A DNA stretch of 55,599 nt. Origin: Desulfovibrio sp. GTDB taxonomy: Bacteria > Desulfobacterota > Desulfovibrionia > Desulfovibrionales > Desulfovibrionaceae. The notes beneath the pieces were generated by a model, which saw only the letters and a program-made list of their open reading frames with translations, was not told the origin of the DNA and made no database searches. How positions within the stretch are numbered: the first letter of the stretch is position 1; every line of letters begins with the position of its first letter. The DNA lies in contig JAISMY010000042.1 in assembly GCA_031276485.1 (NCBI GenBank), positions 1 to 55,599 on the forward strand, read 5' to 3'. The position numbers were made by a program, and so were the translations under genes. This document shows positions 54,701 through 55,599 of the stretch, piece after piece.

Positions 54701-55356
54701 CGCCCGGCGCGAGGCCGCAGTCCCGTCCTCTGCCTCCCCTGCCGTGGCGTCCCATGCAAACCTGGCCCCGTCTGAAAATATTCCGCTCGCATCCGGAAAC
54801 GGCCCCGGCCGGAGAGAGGCCGGGCTATGCGGAAACAGGCGTTCCCGGTTCGTCCTTGACGGCGCGGGAACGCGGCGTCCTGCTGCACCTGTGCCTTGAG
54901 CATCTGCATCTGCCGCGCGTCGGCGGGCGGGAGGCCGTGGAAGAAGCGGTCGCGCGGGCGGCAGCCTGCGCCCTGCGTCTTTTCCCGCCGCCGCTTGAAC
55001 AAACGGAAAGCGTCGCCGGCGAACTGCGCGCGGCCCTGCTGCGCTTCGCCGCCCTTCCCGACGCCGCGGCCTGGCTGGCCTGCGGTCTGCGTGAACAGAG
55101 CGTCATGGATGAGCAGGGCAAGGTCTACAGAACGGATTTGCTCGTGGATATGCGCGCCCTCGGACGCCCGGACGACGCTGCGGACGGCGGACTGCTCGTG
55201 CTGGATTACAAAAGCGGGACATACAGAGAAAGCCACATACAGCAGATGCGCCGTTACATGCGGCTGCTGGCCGGGGCAAGCGGGCGGCCGACGCGCGGTC
55301 TCCTCGTGTATCTCGACGGCACGCTTCTGCCCGTTGACGGGACATGCGCGGCATGA
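51703..55356 (+). CDS. AddA/RecB-type UvrD helicase with C-terminal nuclease
   Basis: 1217 residues. Superfamily 1 helicase motifs in order: I VKASAGSGKTYTLTQKF, Ia ATFTNKAAAEMKDRV, II LLDEFQDTSREQW, III LVGDAKQAVYGWRGGD, IV FLTVNRRSRPRIVEHNN, V VMTIHKAKGLEFPVVVLPF, VI LLYVAWTRPVYEL. The C-terminal PD-(D/E)XK nuclease shows YRTDLLVDM and LLVLDYKSGTY. It should process DNA double-strand ends with an AddB-like partner, not in this window. It starts at GTG 51703. Two features are repeat-derived: a family D hairpin at about residues 167-180, and a 30-bp minisatellite between helicase and nuclease. Motif VI has Pro where Ala is usual (TRP for TRA). Confidence 0.92.
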   Translation: MITRVKASAGSGKTYTLTQKFLELLYRADPDAPASACALHGRADGYALQEILAATFTNKAAAEMKDRVLSALKHEALRNLAEPAEARRGPSPAELWIERILRRYGALNIRTIDSLLTTLARLSALELNLHPDFEPSFDADEFFTPYYDALTADLAADDTERTNREGGPGLQAGVSNHKGSFDDKRVFHTADAGALRAALRSACKSLLSYSSMRGFTLGDRLHGPLLELVAFALPGMPPAAGEDGGSAFAESSSGPGTPPAGEQDVRAGRQRPLCREERLLPAAEESGIFARINGLHSPCKAACADLLELIGREKLNAKAHYLTFLRNCSLSDPGRSLYSETWTGKTDFDDCLNRSSKGAAPQNALQAFARAHDALRRYAVNLPVLLHALRLAPLCRLAGELCARMKADKTSKLLPALLLPHLTAGLMNGATGVSDALCRLGTRISRILLDEFQDTSREQWNAVLPLALEALATGGSLTLVGDAKQAVYGWRGGDTALFDEVDLSPALRRVGGEPKTLFLTVNRRSRPRIVEHNNAFFSLLEQPQTAAAVMNALLPEDTPDSYRRAAAEEVTKIFRGVRQQLPPDDDPDALLSDGQAEVVLYTVEESGAAAVQEVVSRRLRRLFTEELPKRRPYGDIAVLVRTGDEAEYIADLLTQLHIPVVTENSFRLFAHPLVGKLVSFLTFLDYPPDDAAFMECISGPELAGGYAGHDAQELLAWAAESAFSRAPSRPPLYTLFRARCPALWASLFEPFYVEAGLMSAYDLLAEIVRRFELELRRPRDIPFIRRLLELAHSAEQQGCVSPAAFLAFCRKRNADEKLPMPENTGAVRVMTIHKAKGLEFPVVVLPFQHKQTPFSPKIVRRALLGLDLATRETRELPDLYYPARVREELERLNLLYVAWTRPVYELHAFLTNPGTRAAGALKLLAGIYREQCGDRFCRWERPGAEDRAESGDARPESGDAPGARPESGDAPGARPESGDAPDARPESGDAPDARPESGDAPGARPQSRPLPPLPWRPMQTWPRLKIFRSHPETAPAGERPGYAETGVPGSSLTARERGVLLHLCLEHLHLPRVGGREAVEEAVARAAACALRLFPPPLEQTESVAGELRAALLRFAALPDAAAWLACGLREQSVMDEQGKVYRTDLLVDMRALGRPDDAADGGLLVLDYKSGTYRESHIQQMRRYMRLLAGASGRPTRGLLVYLDGTLLPVDGTCAA
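52203..52240 (-). repeat. Family D element, copy 4, inside the helicase-nuclease gene
   Basis: On the minus strand TTCCTTTATGGTTTGAAA, then an 8-bp hairpin CCCCGGCC-TGAA-GGCCGGGG. The helicase frame reads through it as PGLQAGVSNHKGS. Confidence 0.65.
54557..54717 (+). repeat. 30-bp minisatellite in the helicase-nuclease gene
   Basis: Five complete 30-bp units (54557-54706) and a partial sixth, nearly identical at DNA level (GGC/GAC variation at the end). They encode ARPESGDAPG repeats between helicase motif VI and the nuclease. Multiples of three keep the frame, so copy number can change without breaking the gene. Confidence 0.92.
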
Positions 55357-55465
55357 GTTTTACCCTGCCCGCAATCAGCGACGCTCAAAACAAAACGAGA
55401 GTGTGCGTCAATATATAGCGTTCCGGCACATAAAAGCAATTAACTCAATGAGTTATAAGCAAAGA

Positions 55466-55599
55466 GCTAAGGAAACGCCGATTAAATGCGGAAAAGGCGA
55501 AAGCCGTCAAGATGGATTCTTCGCTTCGCTGCGGCTCAGAATGACCACGCTTTTGTCATTCTGAACGCAACGAAGAATCCATCCTCATGCCTTTCAAAG
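55466..55599 (+). repeat. Family C element, cut by the window end
   Basis: Starts AAGGAAACGCCGATTAAATG and reaches the second palindrome arm GAATCCATCCTCATGCCTTT. It lacks a family A insertion at the TA (55480-55481) that is occupied in the 41743 copy. The 110 bases before it, after the helicase stop, hold nothing recognisable. Confidence 0.75.

Noticed and set aside
54557-54717. Regular 30-bp repeats suggesting a CRISPR array
   Set aside because: Units are directly adjacent without spacers, are in frame within a helicase-nuclease gene, and no cas gene is near.

Overview
The window (about 60% G+C) looks like chromosome from a motile, anaerobic, Gram-negative Desulfovibrio-type bacterium (Desulfovibrionaceae). 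The grounds are a single-chain pyruvate:ferredoxin oxidoreductase, a nickel-pincer lactate racemase homologue, the flagellar order fliR-flhB-flhA-flhF-flhG-fliA-cheY-fliL, a Kdo transferase and TolC-type exporter (outer membrane and LPS), and several small proteins of the kind seen next to deltaproteobacterial flagellar genes. The assignment is inferred from gene content; no rRNA is present. I see no prophage, CRISPR array, plasmid gene or complete transposase.

Layout. 1-2258 (-): 3' -truncated gene for a repeat-rich autotransporter adhesin. 2.7-7.0 kb (-): GDP-mannose synthesis (manC/algA type), mtaD deaminase and larA. 7.4-10.0 kb (-): clpA and clpS. 10.2-11.0 kb (-): a flagellin-like protein behind a sigma-28 promoter. 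11.4-14.9 kb (-): PFOR. 15.67-15.84 kb (+): tRNA-Gly and tRNA-Cys. 16-26.9 kb (-): UDP-glucuronate decarboxylase, three small unknown proteins and the flagellar export/regulation operon. 27.3-35.9 kb (+): lepA, lepB, waaA, a tolC homologue, rsmE, rarA and a plsC-like acyltransferase. 35.9-41.7 kb (-): a membrane-fused spermidine synthase homologue, tilS, a small unknown protein, hemA and ccsA. 42.1-47.3 kb (+): an uncharacterised surface-glycan cluster (MJ1255-type glycosyltransferase, radical SAM/SPASM protein, GT4, GT2). 47.5-49.1 kb (-): hot-dog thioesterase and an outer-membrane beta-barrel. 49.3-55.4 kb (+): a membrane protein, phosphofructokinase and an AddA-type helicase-nuclease.

How genes work together. 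FliA, encoded at 19.8-20.6 kb, has two predicted targets far from its operon: the flagellin-like gene (promoter 11046-11072) and the outer-membrane barrel gene (promoter 49136-49162, an exact match to TAAAGTTT-N11-GCCGATAA). This puts an envelope protein in the late flagellar regulon.

The most striking non-genic content is a nested population of short non-coding mobile elements. Family A is a 99-bp MITE with imperfect terminal inverted repeats and TA flanks, in four copies of identical length. One copy sits inside a family B element and another inside a family C element, and the window also holds the matching unoccupied sequences, so insertion with TA duplication can be read directly. Families B (27-bp terminal inverted repeats) and C (17-bp) are themselves palindromic and nested. 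A REP-like family D lies between genes and also inside two reading frames. One A copy supplies the stop codon of the thioesterase gene.
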